Part shown: one piece after another, positions 48,571-61,871 of the stretch
How the letters are laid out: every line of letters begins with the position of its first letter
Numbering within the stretch: the first letter of the stretch is position 1
NCBI GenBank assembly: GCA_033239005.1
Contig: BSQZ01000105.1
Coordinates: 408,501 to 472,500 of the forward strand
Length of the DNA stretch: 64,000 nucleotides
Source: Lamellibrachia satsuma
Taxonomy: Eukaryota > Annelida > Polychaeta > Sabellida > Siboglinidae
Direction: 5' to 3'
Position numbers and translations under genes: made by a program
Notes under the pieces: model-generated
The model's input: only the letters and a program-made list of their open reading frames with translations
What the model was told of the DNA's origin: nothing
Databases searched by the model: none

Positions 48571-49620
48571 AAAATAGATGGAGAAGTTTCAAACTGGAAA
48601 TTAGTTTCGAGTGGGGTACCACAAGGATCAGTATTAGGACCTTTATTATTCTTAATATATATCAATGACTTGGACGACAACATAACAAGTAACGTACTCA
48701 AATTTGCAGATGACACAAAAGTGTTTAGAAAGGTTAACACTGATGGTGATAAACAACATTTACAAAACGATCTAAACAGATTAGTGAAATGGTCTGAGAA
48801 ATGGCAGATGTTCAATTTTGGGAAATGTAAATGCCTACATACAGGACATGGGAACTTGAATGTAAACTATAAAATGGGAGATACTGTTCTGGGTACTACT
48901 GTAAAAGAAAAGGACTTAGGAGTTACAATAAGCGCTGATATGAAAGTTTCAGAGCAGTGTGGTATTGCAGCTTCAAAGGCTAATCAAGTTCTTGGATTGA
49001 TTAGGAAAAACATAACTTACAAGGTTAAAAAGTTAATTATACCTCTGTATAAAGCAATAGTTAGACCTCATTTAGAATATTGTATACAGGCGTGGAGACC
49101 ATATCATAAGAAGGATATAGATACATTTGAACGCATACAGAGGAGAGCAACTAAAATTATTTCAGAACTGAGAGACCTTAGTTATGAAGAATGCCTGACA
49201 GAATGTGGTTTAACAACTTTAGAGACAAAGAGGTTAAGAGGAGATCAGATTGAAGTTTTTAAGATGGGTATGAAAATATTTATAGAAATATGTTTTTCTC
49301 TCTCAAGAAAGATAGCAGAACTAGAGGACTTGAGGTAAAGTAACTAAAGAATCAGTGTAGATTGGATATCAGAAAGTACTCATTCTCACAGAGGACAATA
49401 AATTAATGGAACAAATTGTCTACAGATTGTATAACTGCTAGCAGCGTGAATATGTTTAGAAACAAGTTGGAGACATATCTCAGGAGAGCGGGTTACACGT
49501 AGACGAACACTGATGGACTCTCGATAAGCCAATGATTTCCTTGCCCACTTGCCATCTGGGCCTTTGCTTGGATGGCAAATCTTGTTAAATCTTTTTTTTA
49601 AATCTTGTTAAAGTTGGAAT
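48571..49620 (+). pseudogene. 5'-truncated CR1-like LINE fragment
   Basis: It begins inside the reverse transcriptase just before SGVPQGSVLGPLLFLIYIND, then FADDTKVFRKV and LVKWSEKWQM, SADMKVSEQCGIAASKA, PLYKAIVRPHLEYCIQAW, ERIQRRATKIISELRDLSYE and TKRLRGDQIEVFKMG. 48670-49338 is open for 222 codons. After a frameshift come CRLDIRKYS, SVNMFRNKLETYLRRAGYT and a stop near 49500, then a 3' UTR ending in an aaatcttgtt tandem at about 49577-49610. The same family is at 24050-24740 (minus) and 61940-62400. Confidence 0.85.
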
Positions 49621-50259
49621 TTGACGTACTACTGCGTTGTTATTTTATGGACATGACGCACCCATGACGCGAATTGCTCGGAGGACATGGGGTGAGTCAT
49701 GCAATTGACGGGTGCACAAATAAATAAAAATACATAGACATCAGTGTTCGAAATATACTCTGACACTGCGATCCTTGACCGCCGGCCAGTAACTTGTTTG
49801 AGTTAGTGGAGAAAATACGACGTTTTACGACAGTATTCATCAGCTGATCGTCAAAACTGTCCGTAGAAAACTGTCGGAAGAAGCAAACTGTTCACAGAAA
49901 TGCGTTTTTATGCCTAAATTATTGTCAGAAAATTTGTATCGCGAAACACGGCGCTCGCGAACAGTCGTCAATTTGGTAAAATTATGAATGGTTGGTCAGT
50001 AGTGGGGTAAATATTGTTGTACATATTTCAGATATACTTACGAATAAGGAAGGTGAGTATAGGGAGTCATTATGCTTATGTTTTGGAAATGTATTGTAGA
50101 TCTTTGCCAAAAGAGGAAAACCGAGTTAAATTTGTTATTTTCATTTTGTACATCAAAGTAATTTACTTGTAATAAATATTGTAGGGTGGCTTTTTTGGAA
50201 AAGCAGAGGAAAATATTGTTGTTAAAAGTGTTAGGATAAAGTTAATGTTATCCAAATCA
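49621..50259. other. unassigned intergenic sequence
   Basis: Nothing recognised. Confidence 0.35.
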
Positions 50260-50295
50260 GTCAGGTAGGTATTATCAGAATAATACCTACCTGAC
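50260..50295. repeat. perfect 16-bp hairpin with 4-nt loop
   Basis: GTCAGGTAGGTATTAT, loop CAGA, then ATAATACCTACCTGAC. All 16 stem positions pair. An extra agtcaggtgac follows at about 50307. Confidence 0.93.
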
Positions 50296-51679
50296 ATCAT
50301 ATAATAGTCAGGTGACAATACACTTGTTGACATTGAGATCAATATGTTGTTTTACAGAGCGTCTGCCCTGAACCAAAATAGATATACGTGAATTGTGGGA
50401 TTAAGTGATATACGCTGTATGGTTATATTGTATTATTTTGCATCAGATTACATGAATTGTAATGTTTAGAAATTATTTACAAAGATCCTCATGCGCGAAA
50501 CATCAAATGAATGAATGAGGCAATAATCACTAGATGGCTCTGGGCGAGCCTCTGGATTTCCGCCGCCGACATAACGCGGTAGATCAGTCGGCAAAGCCTC
50601 CAGACAGGAGTGATAAACGTCTTCACTACAACACCGTTACGTCACTGCCACTAGCGGCAATTGACCGATAGATGGCTGCCTAATGAGAAGAGTGAACTTT
50701 GAAATGTAATTCGGCAGCATTTAGAAGCGGAAGAGCGGAGAAAATGCGCGGCGTTTTCAGGAAGCTGCGATGTCTGTCCGCGGGCAATGGCGGCTCGCTG
50801 TAAACACGGCCAGCATTGTTGGTGCGGACCTGTTCCTGGAACGGCGCTAGAATCACCGTGTGATGTGACAACGCTCAGGTCGCCTGAGGCCCAGAGTCAG
50901 CTGTGATGTAATAGTGACGATGTCCGGTTGAATACAATTAAAACCTGCCACATTTGTCTGGTTGAAATCCGTATGTTTGACTATTAATTCTGTATTATAA
51001 ATCCGTATCAATCCGTATGGGAATTGTCACTGGTCAGCCCGCCTAACAATTACTATTAACAATATTATTCCATTTAATATTTCGCGAATCGGCACTAATC
51101 AAAACGTACATTTGGGCAATAAAACGAGACCTTTTTCGTGAGCGATAATATGGAGTCGCGTGAGCGGTCTAGTTCCGGGGAAAGATGGCGCTGGGTTGAG
51201 CCGATCGGTTACAAAAAACCACAATCCTTGCACGTTTTGCCCATAGCCATGAATAGTCTTGTAGCAGACGTACTAATTAATAAACGAAATGCGTTGGAAC
51301 GGTAAAATGAGACGTGTTCATAGTGACAATCACGCCTCAAGCGTTTTCCGGGCGATAATAAAATAGTATCATGTGTGAGCTTATGAAGTGGCTTTAACAA
51401 CAGGAGAAGTTGAAATTGTAAAGCACACCGAACGCTAGGATTGACTGCCTTCTATCGGACACTGTGTGTTTGTCTTAATCATCGTGACCAACTCGCCAGC
51501 GCTCGGGTTTCGCTTCCTTCCGGCCGCCGACTTCGCCACTAGAGCCGCGTTCGCCAACGGCACCGCCTCACCGGTGACGAAACGACAACCTCGCCTATGT
51601 CTGCGTACATAGGCGTATCCGTTGCACCTGGCGTGATTCGTGTGTGTGTGTGTTTTACGCCATCAATCCAGTCTAGATT
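50296..51679. promoter_or_regulatory. CpG-rich intergenic block, possible regulatory DNA
   Basis: The 50520-50930 and 51470-51600 parts are GC- and CpG-rich with no splice-supported ORF. ATTA cores and a palindromic TGACGT-like site (ttacgtcactg) are present. Function is not established. Confidence 0.25.
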
Positions 51680-51966
51680 CAGGGGTGCCAAGTGTCCTGC
51701 TTTCGGGAGGAGGTCTATTTTTCTGGCATTTGTTCACATCTCGTGGTACTCTTTCCTTTTCAAACAATCGTCTTCTTTTTGAAACAGTTCCACGTTTTCC
51801 ATAATATAATTTCTATACATATAGAATACATAAAATGGCCCCATTGAGAACTTAATTTAAAAGATCATATTGTGGCAGCGGAGACACCACCTTCCCACAC
51901 TCCTTCCTTTGTTTCTTCTCCAGCAGGAGAATACTTTCCTCCTATCTATTTAACTTGGCACCTCTG
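51680..51966. mobile_element. 287-bp MITE
   Basis: Terminal inverted repeats CAGGGGTGCCAAGT (left) and CAGAGGTGCCAAGT (right, reverse complement) match at 13 of 14. Subterminal ctcctgc and ggagga motifs are also inverted. A truncated relative lies in SPATA17 intron 8. No coding capacity; superfamily not assigned. Confidence 0.75.
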
Positions 51967-51969
51967 TTG

Positions 51970-51971
51970 AG

Positions 51972-52043
<72 letters not shown>

Positions 52044-52044
52044 T
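51970..52044 (+). repeat. (GTGC)n microsatellite
   Basis: About 18 units of gtgc/gcgt directly adjoining the MITE right end. Confidence 0.97.
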
Positions 52045-52159
52045 GACGTGGTAAGACAGATTACGTGATTACGGTGGGGAAGCTCCATCACATTATCTGT
52101 CAATTTCTTTAATTCGTTGAAATGTACCCGTTTGAAATGCATAACAGAAACGGGTTTCT

Positions 52160-54420
52160 TTAAACACCCTATACGAAGCTTCTGCGGGTGATTTCACTGG
52201 TGCATCCGCTCCACTGGGAAGAGGGTGACTCAGCGGGCGCGTGTTTTATAGACGGCGACAGACCTGTTTACGCCCCCGCGGTGAAGCAGTCGTCGTGGCC
52301 ACCCTACACCCCGGCGCACTGTACCCGTTCCACTCACTAACCAGCCACTTGCGACGTCTTCTGCGCTTGATCGCGCAACAGATATCGTTTATTTCGTCCC
52401 GCCGAACACTGCCACACTGTGTCGGCGACAAGCTGTCGACGGATTACGAAGCAATTCCCCGCGCAAGTGTGAGATGGACGGTGTCGTGTACAGTCGACCG
52501 CCTGTCGAGGCGAAGGAGACCCGACAACGTGTGCTCTCTGTAACAGTACGGCTCGCTTGCGCTCAGTGCAACGTTCTCTGGTCTCGGAACGAGTTCCATT
52601 CGCAGTGTTGAACGCCCTTTTTGTTGAGTGGCGAGTCACTGCACGCGGTGCATGACTTCTGATTGACACGTCCACACAATCGAGGGTGACACTTTTCAGT
52701 GCGGATACATGTAAACAATAATTGAACGCGATATCTCTACGGACGGTAATCGCGCCGATAACAAGATCGAATTCAATTAGTAATGGACATCGCACGCAAC
52801 AGCGATAACCGAATCAGCTGCAATGTTAACGGATAACAGCCTTTTCTCCCTTGCAACGCCGGGTAACTCGGTATCCTATAAAACTAAACACTTAGTTCCT
52901 TCGAACACCTTAAATTTCGTTTTGCATTTTCAAAAAACATTACATATATAAACGAAAAATAATGTGCATCTTTTGATTGAGTATGAATGCCTTCGCCCGT
53001 CCATCAAAGATGGCGCGAACTCAAGTGCAGCTAAATCTCGGATGCGCCCCTGAATTGAGCTTTAAGAAAAGGTTTAGTTTATTGTGTAATCATCTATACA
53101 CGCGCAGGTGCATGCATGCCCATGCGCACGCGTTCATGCAATGCACTGCGGGCAGGTGATGGAAAAGTTGTAAGGGTTCCATATACTATCTTGCTATATC
53201 ATTATATAAATTGGATCAGTTTCGTTTACTTTTCGCCGGGTCTTTTGGTATAACTGTAAAAATGGCAGGGAAAGGAAAATATGAGTTAGTAGTACTTAAT
53301 ACACTTAATACCATCGATACACTAGTTCCAAAGTGGCTCAACACTCGAGAATTCGCAGTGGTACCACGGTACCCGAAAGACCAACCAAAGCGCCGAACAA
53401 TAGTATTCTTCATCCCCGTTAGATGAATATTTCCTGTCCCGTTATGTCTGCACCCGTCAACTGCCCGCGCTTGCTGCCAAACGATGCGATTGAAACTCCT
53501 TCCTCAATTAATTTAGCCAATCGCGACTCAGGTTTGTGATGTTAAAATATGTAGTACGAGAAAAATGCGCAGTCGGCTTACAAAAAGAGGGCGTACTTTT
53601 TGTTAAAATCATCCGTCCTGACTTTATTCGTTAGATCGGGTAACTAGCGAAAGTGTGCGTAGCCTTATATCATGCTATGTAGAGCCGAACTATTGTTTGC
53701 CCCTTTTCTCCGAATTTGACCGGATCCAGATATAAATAATTCGAAAATAACAGTTTGCCCGATGATTTCATCAAAACTAAATAACACAAACGAGCTACCA
53801 TGTAGTTGATACTAGACAAACTTGATTTTTCGCGAAAACTTTGAACTGAGGAAAGACCTTTAACATTAGCGGTGATGACGCGCTGCTGACGTCAGCTCCC
53901 CGGAAGCAGCCTGCAAGCGCCAGCCGGCCATAACGACCTGTTGGCAAAACCCACTTGTGTAACCCTCCTCCGTCGCTTTCATCACTCGCGCTCACGGAGA
54001 ACACTGCAACAGGCCTGTCACCGCCGGCGGCGTCTTTAATTGGTCCAATTACGTAACACTAATTAGTACAACTCATCGCGCTCGGCGGGGACACAGCGCG
54101 CCTTTGTTGCACCGACAGGTGAAGGCGCGCTCAGTAGGAGGTGAAAGTCAAGTCAGAAAGGCAACCGTTGGCCTAGCTTCAACGGCTGCTCATGCCGTTG
54201 CCTGCAAGTGTGGCAGTGTAGCTTCACCGTGGGGGGGATACTAAGGTATATTCCCCACCCTGGATATCTTCCTCACCTCCAAAAATAAGATGAAATACAT
54301 TGTTAATCGGCGACTCTGCATTTGGAACAACATTCTGGGGAATATATTGCCGGCAGACATTTTTGTTTTTAGAACACTAACCATTTTTAGGAAGTCTCTA
54401 CGACGTTTCTGCTATAGACC
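52160..54420. promoter_or_regulatory. CpG-rich intergenic region, possible regulatory DNA
   Basis: 52160-52800 and 53870-54170 are GC- and CpG-rich. The second carries ggtccaattacgtaacacta and attag cores beside cgcgctcggcgg. Overlapping ORFs on both strands at 52241-52795 have mutually exclusive frames and no domains. I cannot tell a promoter or CpG island from non-functional sequence. Confidence 0.3.
53211..53426 (+). CDS. small ORF of unknown status
   Basis: 71 codons from ATG at 53211, or 54 from the better-context ATG at 53263 (aaaaATGGCAGGG). It reads MAGKGKYELVVLNTL and is moderately charged. No homology recognised, no splice sites judged. It may be chance. Confidence 0.15.
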   Translation: MDQFRLLFAGSFGITVKMAGKGKYELVVLNTLNTIDTLVPKWLNTREFAVVPRYPKDQPKRRTIVFFIPVR

Positions 54421-54424
54421 CATG

Positions 54425-54690
54425 TGGAGGCAGCTACAACATTACAACCGTCCACACTGCGTTCTCGGCGCCTCTCACGCGCCCGACAGGGAAGCAGCTC
54501 CGGCCGTGGGAGCTAGAATCAGTATGTTAGAGACAGACCAGCGGCTATTAGTGTCTCTTCCGAAAGACACAGGCAAAGTGGGGTGAACGAAATTGCCCCG
54601 GTTTCGAAACGGCAGCAGGTGGTTTTGAACCCCGGTCCCTTCGACCGAAAAGTGCGACGACCTACCACAAGACCATCGTCTTTAAATACT
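54425..54690 (-). mobile_element. second tRNA-derived SINE type
   Basis: On the minus strand: a tRNA-like head with a box B-like ggggttcaaaacc, then ctgccgtttcgaaaccgggg and caatttcgttcaccccac. It shares the tttcgaa...ggcaatttcgttc core with the SINE at 55564 but has a different 3' region and no aagcgctt end. Confidence 0.6.
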
Positions 54691-54783
54691 CACCTTTTTA
54701 TTAGTCAATTCAAATAGATGTATTGTTGTGGACTGTATTTGTGCATTAGTAGTATATCTGTCGTACCAGTTTTTACTGATTCA

Positions 54784-54895
54784 TTAATTAATTAATTTAT
54801 TTATTTATTTTATTTATTTTATTTATTTTATTTATTTTATTTATTTTATTTATTTATTTTATTTATTTTAATTATTTTATTTACTTATTTAGATG
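54784..54895 (+). repeat. (TTTAT)n/(TTTA)n simple repeat
   Basis: Alternating ttta and ttttat units over about 110 bp. Confidence 0.93.
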
Positions 54896-55039
54896 TTTTT
54901 TTAAAGTAATTTAATTTATTTATTGTGGTTCTACTAATATTAACAGTTTAGCTTTCTGTGTAATAGTAATATTATATACGTATATGTGTGTATTTGTGTA
55001 TGTGTATGTGTATGTGTATGTATATGTATGTGTAAGTAT

Positions 55040-55153
<114 letters not shown>

Positions 55154-55188
55154 ATTATAGAACTGCATATATGTATACTTATACATAT

Positions 55189-55530
<342 letters not shown>

Positions 55531-55563
55531 CTTATATATGCGGCGATGTGCAGTTCTTAATTG

Positions 55564-55845
55564 GGACTGTCCAAAGCGCTTTGCACTTCATCCCCTGATA
55601 GATCTGTTCACTCTAACGCCATATCGTGGAACCATTCAGCCACACTGCAACTACTGCGCGAAGATTATTCGTTCACATATCTACCTATGTCTGTACAGCC
55701 AGGTACTCATTTCTACAGTTGGTGGAACTGTTACAACGTGGAGCGAACGAAATTGCCAAATCTTCGAAACGACAGCGAGAGGAATCGAACCCGGGTTCTC
55801 CTCATCGACAGTCCGACGTTCCAACCGCTACTCCACCGCGCCACA
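55564..55845 (-). mobile_element. full-length tRNA-derived SINE
   Basis: Minus-strand order: tgtggcgcggtggagtagcg (box A region), cccgggttcgattcc (box B), core gtcgtttcgaagatttggca then atttcgttcgctcc, a middle with gtgaacgaataatcttcgcg, and the 3' end agtgcaaagcgctttggaca. It lies just beyond the (TA)n palindrome at 55189-55530. Same family as 36516 (plus), with partial copies at 42595 and 17085. Confidence 0.88.
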
Positions 55846-55904
55846 CATTTTAATACAGTTTTAGATTTTCATAACAGATATGCTGTAAATATTCTAGTCA
55901 ACTG

Positions 55905-57560
55905 AAATAACTCCATACGTTTAGATTCCGGAGTTAATCAGGATCAGCCGCGTCAACGACAAACCTCTACACCAGGCACCGACACGGTAACTGAGGGGAC
56001 ACCTCCTGCGGGCTACGTGTAAGCAGTCACAGCGGTGTAGGACGTTCAAGACACTACACCAGCGCGCAATACTACCGTAGTGTTTTCAAAATACGTCCAA
56101 ACTATCACCGTGTAGCAGTCTGAAAAACAAACAATTAAGTTTGCATCAGAGGTTCACACCGCATTACCCAAATCTACATTAAACTGAGCAATAACCCGAT
56201 AAGATGTTTTACTTAGGATTATCTAAGTATAATTCATACTAGATGGGTATACTGTAGCATGCTATAGATAAGTGTTTTGAGTGTTTTAAGCTTGGTCACC
56301 GTGTATTGAACATACGTTGCAACCATTACCGTAGTATGCTCCAGCGGTAGTGTTTTCAACTTAAAACACCGTAGGCAAACAGTTTCGCCTATTCTCCCAG
56401 TTTGCTATTGGAAACGTCTTGCTCTCTGAAAAGTTATTATTTCGAAGCCAATTTGAAACCTTATAAAAATGCGACAAACAGAGCAATCGATACGTATTTT
56501 ACGTATTTCATGTCAAATAACTCTGATGATATACACATGAGAATGCATAAATGTATACCACCAGAGTTACTTGACAGTAACCATACATAAATATACAATC
56601 ACGACGTTTCGTGATGAAAACCGGAACATTGTGTGACACCGATAGACTGTGACACCGTGCGCGGGTTGACTTCTGAAGGCATCGCGATAGTCTTGCGATA
56701 ATCACGATAAACGTTCCCATAATCAATTATCTAGAGCTTATTTGTTCGGCTTCGTGACACCAATTTGCAGATGGATGTCACTGAATACATATGTGAAAAG
56801 GCTAGCGCGTGTCCGTTTTTTGAAATGTTAGTTATTATAGTTCCGATTCCACATTGTTTGGTAACTACCGAATATACTCGCTTACGTTTTTCAAGCCGTT
56901 GCGTGGCACTGGGGACGACTGACTCTGTCTGACAACGCCGGCCCACCCTGTCATCTCTGCCGGCCACTCTGTAATTATCACTAGTCAAAGTTGACTAGTC
57001 GTATACGTAATGTGGACACAGCAGTTGTTGCCGTAAAATCCTATCAAAGAACCAAAGCGTTATACACACGCAGATCCACTGATGCAACATCAACCAAACG
57101 TTTTGGAGCTGTGATTATTTCAGCGGTTGCCCCGGCCGACTGATCTTCAATTAACTGAGCTGCATGATGTAATTACTTTTTCAATTTAAGAAGTAACCGA
57201 CCTGGTGTATGTTGACACTACGCAACTCGTCCGTCAGCACACTCGTCAGTCGAAGAGCATACGCCAATTCTGTGCAGATATCCTACGTAGAAACACTAAA
57301 AAAGTACAAGACGATGACTTCATACTGTTCTCGTCGAACGATCTCCTCTCTATATGCCAAGGTTATCGTCTATATAAATATCATGAATACTATCATAATA
57401 TTATTATACTACGCGTATACGTCTATGCGAACACTGATATATAACTACAGCCAAGTGGCATCATTTCGTATTTAACAGCCGGAAGTATACCAGAACCCAA
57501 CGAGAAACTTAGCTGTCTAGTTTACAAAGCTGCCGAAACATTCTAGAAACGGGGTATCCC
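55905..57560. other. unassigned intergenic sequence
   Basis: Contains a 20-bp palindrome at 56980-56999 (ACTAGTCAA AG TTGACTAGT). No gene or element recognised. Confidence 0.4.
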
Positions 57561-57564
57561 AACT

Positions 57565-57660
57565 TCACCTACTCTCAGTGATTCACCCTGTCAGTATGCC
57601 TAAACTGGTATTATTCCCATTTCCCCTACTCTGCATTTGGATAGCTCTTCTCCCACCAAA
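57565..57660 (-). repeat. dispersed repeat, permuted second copy of 43365 family
   Basis: On the minus strand: gagctatccaaatgcagagt, then aggggaaatgggaataatac, then gtgaatcactgagagtaggt. The same modules occur at 43365-43460 with the gtgaatcactgag module first. A further short gagtaggcgaaatgg lies at about 57924. Confidence 0.7.
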
Positions 57661-58283
57661 ATCACGATTAAAATTAAATATTGAAAAAAAATTGTAAATG
57701 TTAAATATACTTTGCAGAAATTAGTTTTTCTTAACTTAAATTTTAGTCCTCTTAATTATTATTTATTCATTTATTTATAGAGAACATGTATTAAATTTAA
57801 ATCAAATTTAATTTATACTTACACCAAGTGCTCTAGGAATATGCAAAGTGTGATTGGCATTAATTGGCCAGTAGGAGAACTGGGAATCTTTCTCATAACT
57901 AGCCACGATGCCACATTATTGGAGTAGGCGAAATGGTCATGAACCCTAGAAACCAGGAACTTGCTGTTTCAATGAATTGAACATATTATCAAGGGCGGGT
58001 CACTTGTAAAATCATGTAACCTCAACAGTCGATTTCGTCCACCTGTTCTTTTAATAAATAAAATAAATGTAACATCAATTTATGAAAATAGTTAGTGTAT
58101 TTTATTGGATATTAAATTGCGCTTCGAATTATCTCTCGGTAAATTGAAACGGAGCATGCGTCTTGCCGTCGATTACTCGAGACCAGTGTCCGCCACTGTT
58201 TTTTACAAACATTTGACGGCAATATATAAACATTAGCCGAGTTGTCCGGCGTTGTACGGAAGAAAAAGCAGTCACTGGAAAAG

Positions 58284-58403
58284 CTTATGACTCTTTGCAC
58301 TACCTTATGACTCCTTGCACTGCCTTATGACTCCTTGCACTGCCTTATGACTCCTTGCACTGCCTTATGACTCCTTGCACTACCTTATGACTCCTTGCAC
58401 TAC
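58284..58403 (+). repeat. 20-bp tandem repeat, six copies
   Basis: Unit ccttatgactccttgcactg with a tac/tgc alternation; period exactly 20. Confidence 0.95.
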
Positions 58404-58689
58404 CCAGTCAACATTTTGTACGGCAATGCCAGGGCAACTTCCTGCCCCTAAAATCATGTACAACTGCCAGTTTCACGAAGCGTTCGTACATGGACGTTGG
58501 ACGTAGATCGGGTAACAATTGTACGTGTTCTATTGTTCTAAGTTTGGTAATCTAAGTCAGACGTCCATATAGGGTCCTTTGTAACACCCCTACCCCGTGG
58601 AATTGCTAGATTGTTTAAATGTACGAACCATATCCATGGGCCCCCGGGCACGCCTATAGAATGTCATCCCCATACCTGGGAAACTGACG

Positions 58690-58740
58690 GAGATATGGGG
58701 ACAGACAGACAGACAGAAAGACAGACAGACAGACAGAGTC
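58690..58740 (+). repeat. (ACAG)n microsatellite
   Basis: About 11 units with one aaag interruption. Confidence 0.9.
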
Positions 58741-58774
58741 ACAAACTACTTTATATTATAGACAATCGTATTCT

Positions 58775-58915
58775 GGATGACGAAAGCTCTCCTGGTTTGG
58801 CCACATCACCCGACACTACGCAATTCCATAAACCATGGCACCCTGTGCGCACCCCGGAGGGCGAGAGAAGACGTGGCCGCCACAGATAAATCTGGCTGGA
58901 GGATAGCACACAAAA
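58775..58915 (+). pseudogene. short RTE-type LINE C-terminal remnant
   Basis: In broken frames: KLSWFGHITRHYAIP, then GGREKTWPP/RERRRGRHR and IWLEDS, reminiscent of the C-terminal SWFGHV-RH ... GRRRGRQ ... W-ED pattern of RTE-like reverse transcriptases. Weak because it is short. Confidence 0.45.
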
Positions 58916-58921
58916 TAGACA

Positions 58922-59185
<264 letters not shown>

Positions 59186-60195
59186 ATGTATAATTACGTA
59201 ATAATTACGTAAAATGAGGTTTTATTATCGGACTTGTGTATTAAAAATCAGTTATAAAGTTAAGTAGCAACAATGACTTTTAACAAAAATGGCGTAAATA
59301 AAGATGTAGGTAGAGTCTGCCAAAAGGTTTCTGTGACGTAGTGTGTAGGTAGTGACGGCCAGTCCTAATTAGTTTATGCTGCAAAATAGGCGTCAGATGC
59401 TACTCAGAGTATTGCGCAATGTTGCCATAGTTGCACCAAAGAGCTTTTGGTTGCACTACTAAAGTTTTAATATTGCGAAGTAGTTGCTATAATTTTTTTA
59501 ATTGGCCACACAGTATTGAGAGTACTTTCAAAACTTTCAAAAGCATTGCAGTATAATTATATATCTTTCGGTTTAATTTTTTCTGTGATTTCGCTATGCT
59601 ATGCTTTGTTCTCAATACATTAATACACTTATTGTTATTAAATATTACGATATGTATTTTATTGTATTATATTATATGAATGAAAAATTTCTGCAACTAC
59701 TTTTGCAATACTTTCATACATTTTTGCAATAGTTTATTCCAAGTATTTTACATACTTTTAGTAAGTACTGTATTGCAAGTAATTGCAATACTTAAAACAT
59801 AATTTTGTAAATGTTTCCTCAGAACTTTGCGTTCTGTGTACATGCAATTCCCGTATACTTGAGCTACATTTAAAGTAGATTGTGCATGATCGCTTTCATA
59901 AAAAAGAAAACATACAACATGCATTAAATGTATCTACGCAAAGTCTGGATTCAATCGGTGCATCTTATTGCTTTTCACCCAAGCCCTCTAGTTTGAATTG
60001 GTGTAAGGTTTTTGTAACGAGAAAGAACAACATAATTTTTATATCAATGCATTTATACATGTACCTAGACAGAGCAATGTTGACAGATATAAATAAGACC
60101 AGTTTTACCGCGTCGGAAACATAATAGAATTAAGTTATGGTACATTAAGGTAAAAATCACGTTGCGTGTTAATTATATCCAGTCATAGCGCATGT
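59186..60195. other. AT-rich intergenic, nothing recognised
   Basis: Contains repeated cttttgcaata-like phrases (59695-59790), low complexity. No gene. Confidence 0.4.
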
Positions 60196-60199
60196 TACT

Positions 60200-60249
60200 G
60201 CGCGCGCGTGCGTGCGTGTGCGTGTGCGTGTGCGCGTGCGTGCGTGCGC

Positions 60250-60308
<59 letters not shown>

Positions 60309-60322
60309 TGTGTGTGTATGTG
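60200..60322 (+). repeat. (GCGT)n microsatellite
   Basis: cgcgcgtgcgtg grading into about 20 gcgt units and then tgtgtgt. Confidence 0.97.
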
Positions 60323-60934
60323 TAACCTATGAGTTGATCTCCATTTAGCACAGACTGCTAATCATTTGTGGGCGATAAAGCTGTCACGACTTCTAGTGTC
60401 CTACTAAAATGCCGCAGCGTCGTCGCGTGTCCAGTGTCACCGCCCATCATACAACGTTCTGTTGTTTAGACACGCCGAGCCTGTCTGTCTGTCTGTCTGT
60501 CTGTCTCGACCTAACAAGGAATACCAACAATGTAGGTAAAAAAACAAGCAAGTTACCTATTGACATCCTCAAAGTGCGTGCAGGTTTAGTAGCGAACTGC
60601 TGTACTATTTATAATTATAAAAACGTACAGACGCCTAGACATGGCAGACTGTCATTGACCGATAACAACACCGTAAGAAATGTCGTATTTTTTAAAGCCT
60701 TCCTACACGCCCTTTGACCTACACCACACCTTTTCTGCTGAAGCAGTTCAGAAGCACGTTTCCTTACTTGCGACTCAACTTTCTACAAAAGACAGACATT
60801 TATTAAAATCCACTGTAGCTGGAAGAGAACGAGTAAAACACCCGACATTGTCTAATACAGGGGTTCCGAAACATTCACAGCTCAAGGGCTCCGAAATATC
60901 CTCCTACACGCCGAAGTCATATAGCTACTAAAAC

Positions 60935-61225
60935 AAAACTTAAATTGGGCAAACGTGCTTTCTCTGTCGCCTAAGATCTGGAATGAACTCCCTATCACTT
61001 TGAAAACATCTAAAACTATAGCTATCTTTCGAAAACAACTCAAGACATATTTATTCAAAATTGCATTCCTACCATAAATCTTCGGTTGCCCCTCGTTCTG
61101 ATAATGGCTTTTGCGCGTCCCTGTTCACGATTATGCTTAATGATTCTGCTTTGTTGCGCCTCTGAGCTGAGGTTCATGAGGATATAGGCGCCATAGAAGT
61201 TAATTATTAATATTATTATTATTAA
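60935..61225 (+). pseudogene. L2/CR1-like LINE 3' end
   Basis: Reads LGKRAFSVA then, after a one-base shift, PKIWNELPITLKTSKTIAIF and RKQLKTYLFK. This is the conserved C-terminus of L2/CR1-type reverse transcriptases (GKRAFSVAAP-LWN-LP). The 3' UTR has a hairpin-like gcgcctctgagctgagg ... aggatataggcgcc and ends in an (ATT)n tail at 61200-61225. Confidence 0.8.
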
Positions 61226-61604
61226 AAATATAACCTAGATGATGACCCATCGAAATACATGGTGCCCCCATGCAAACTTTGGAACCCTGGACTAATATAT
61301 GAACTAAGGAAATCTTCAATTCAGATTCACTACGTGACTTTTGCTTAGCAATTGTTAGGCGAGAAACACAACGCAAAATACGACGGAATGTCCGACAACC
61401 CAAACATTTGCGGCGACCCTTTTTGTTAGCTTGTCCGCCCTGTTGGACCTGATTGCTAAGTAAAAGTCCCGTAATGGATCTGACAATCATCGTGTGAATA
61501 GTCGACGTTACATAAATATGGCACACACTGCGGCAATTGTGTGGCTTTTTTCGGGAAAAACCACTGCATTTAAAATAAAACATCTGCGTGGTAACATACC
61601 TCTA

Positions 61605-61870
61605 GCGTGACGGCCACGACGTGATGACGTCACAAGAGGCGGGCGCAATAAAAAGACGCGTTTCCAAAGGTGTGCGGGCAATTGACAGATTCGTGTTAAT
61701 TATCGGGTACGCCTCGCGGCTATCGACTGACATACTTAACAATGGACCATCGTCAACCATTGTCACGCATTCGTCGAGCGCGTCTCGATCTACTTTCGTA
61801 ATATCGCGAAGTCACGCGACGTCTGCGGTTGCTGCGATGATTGTTCTGTGGCCGCAAGCTTCTTCGTCCG
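61605..61870. promoter_or_regulatory. CpG-rich island, possible regulatory DNA
   Basis: Contains gtgatgacgtcacaagaggc (a CRE-like palindrome TGACGTCA), ggcgggcgcaataaaaagac and several attaa cores. The open frame at 61621-61920 has no recognisable domain. Function not established. Confidence 0.3.
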
Positions 61871-61871
61871 A

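Noticed and set aside
52241..52795. Overlapping 100-152 aa ORFs on both strands
   Set aside because: CpG-rich DNA keeps frames open on both strands; no domain or splice support.
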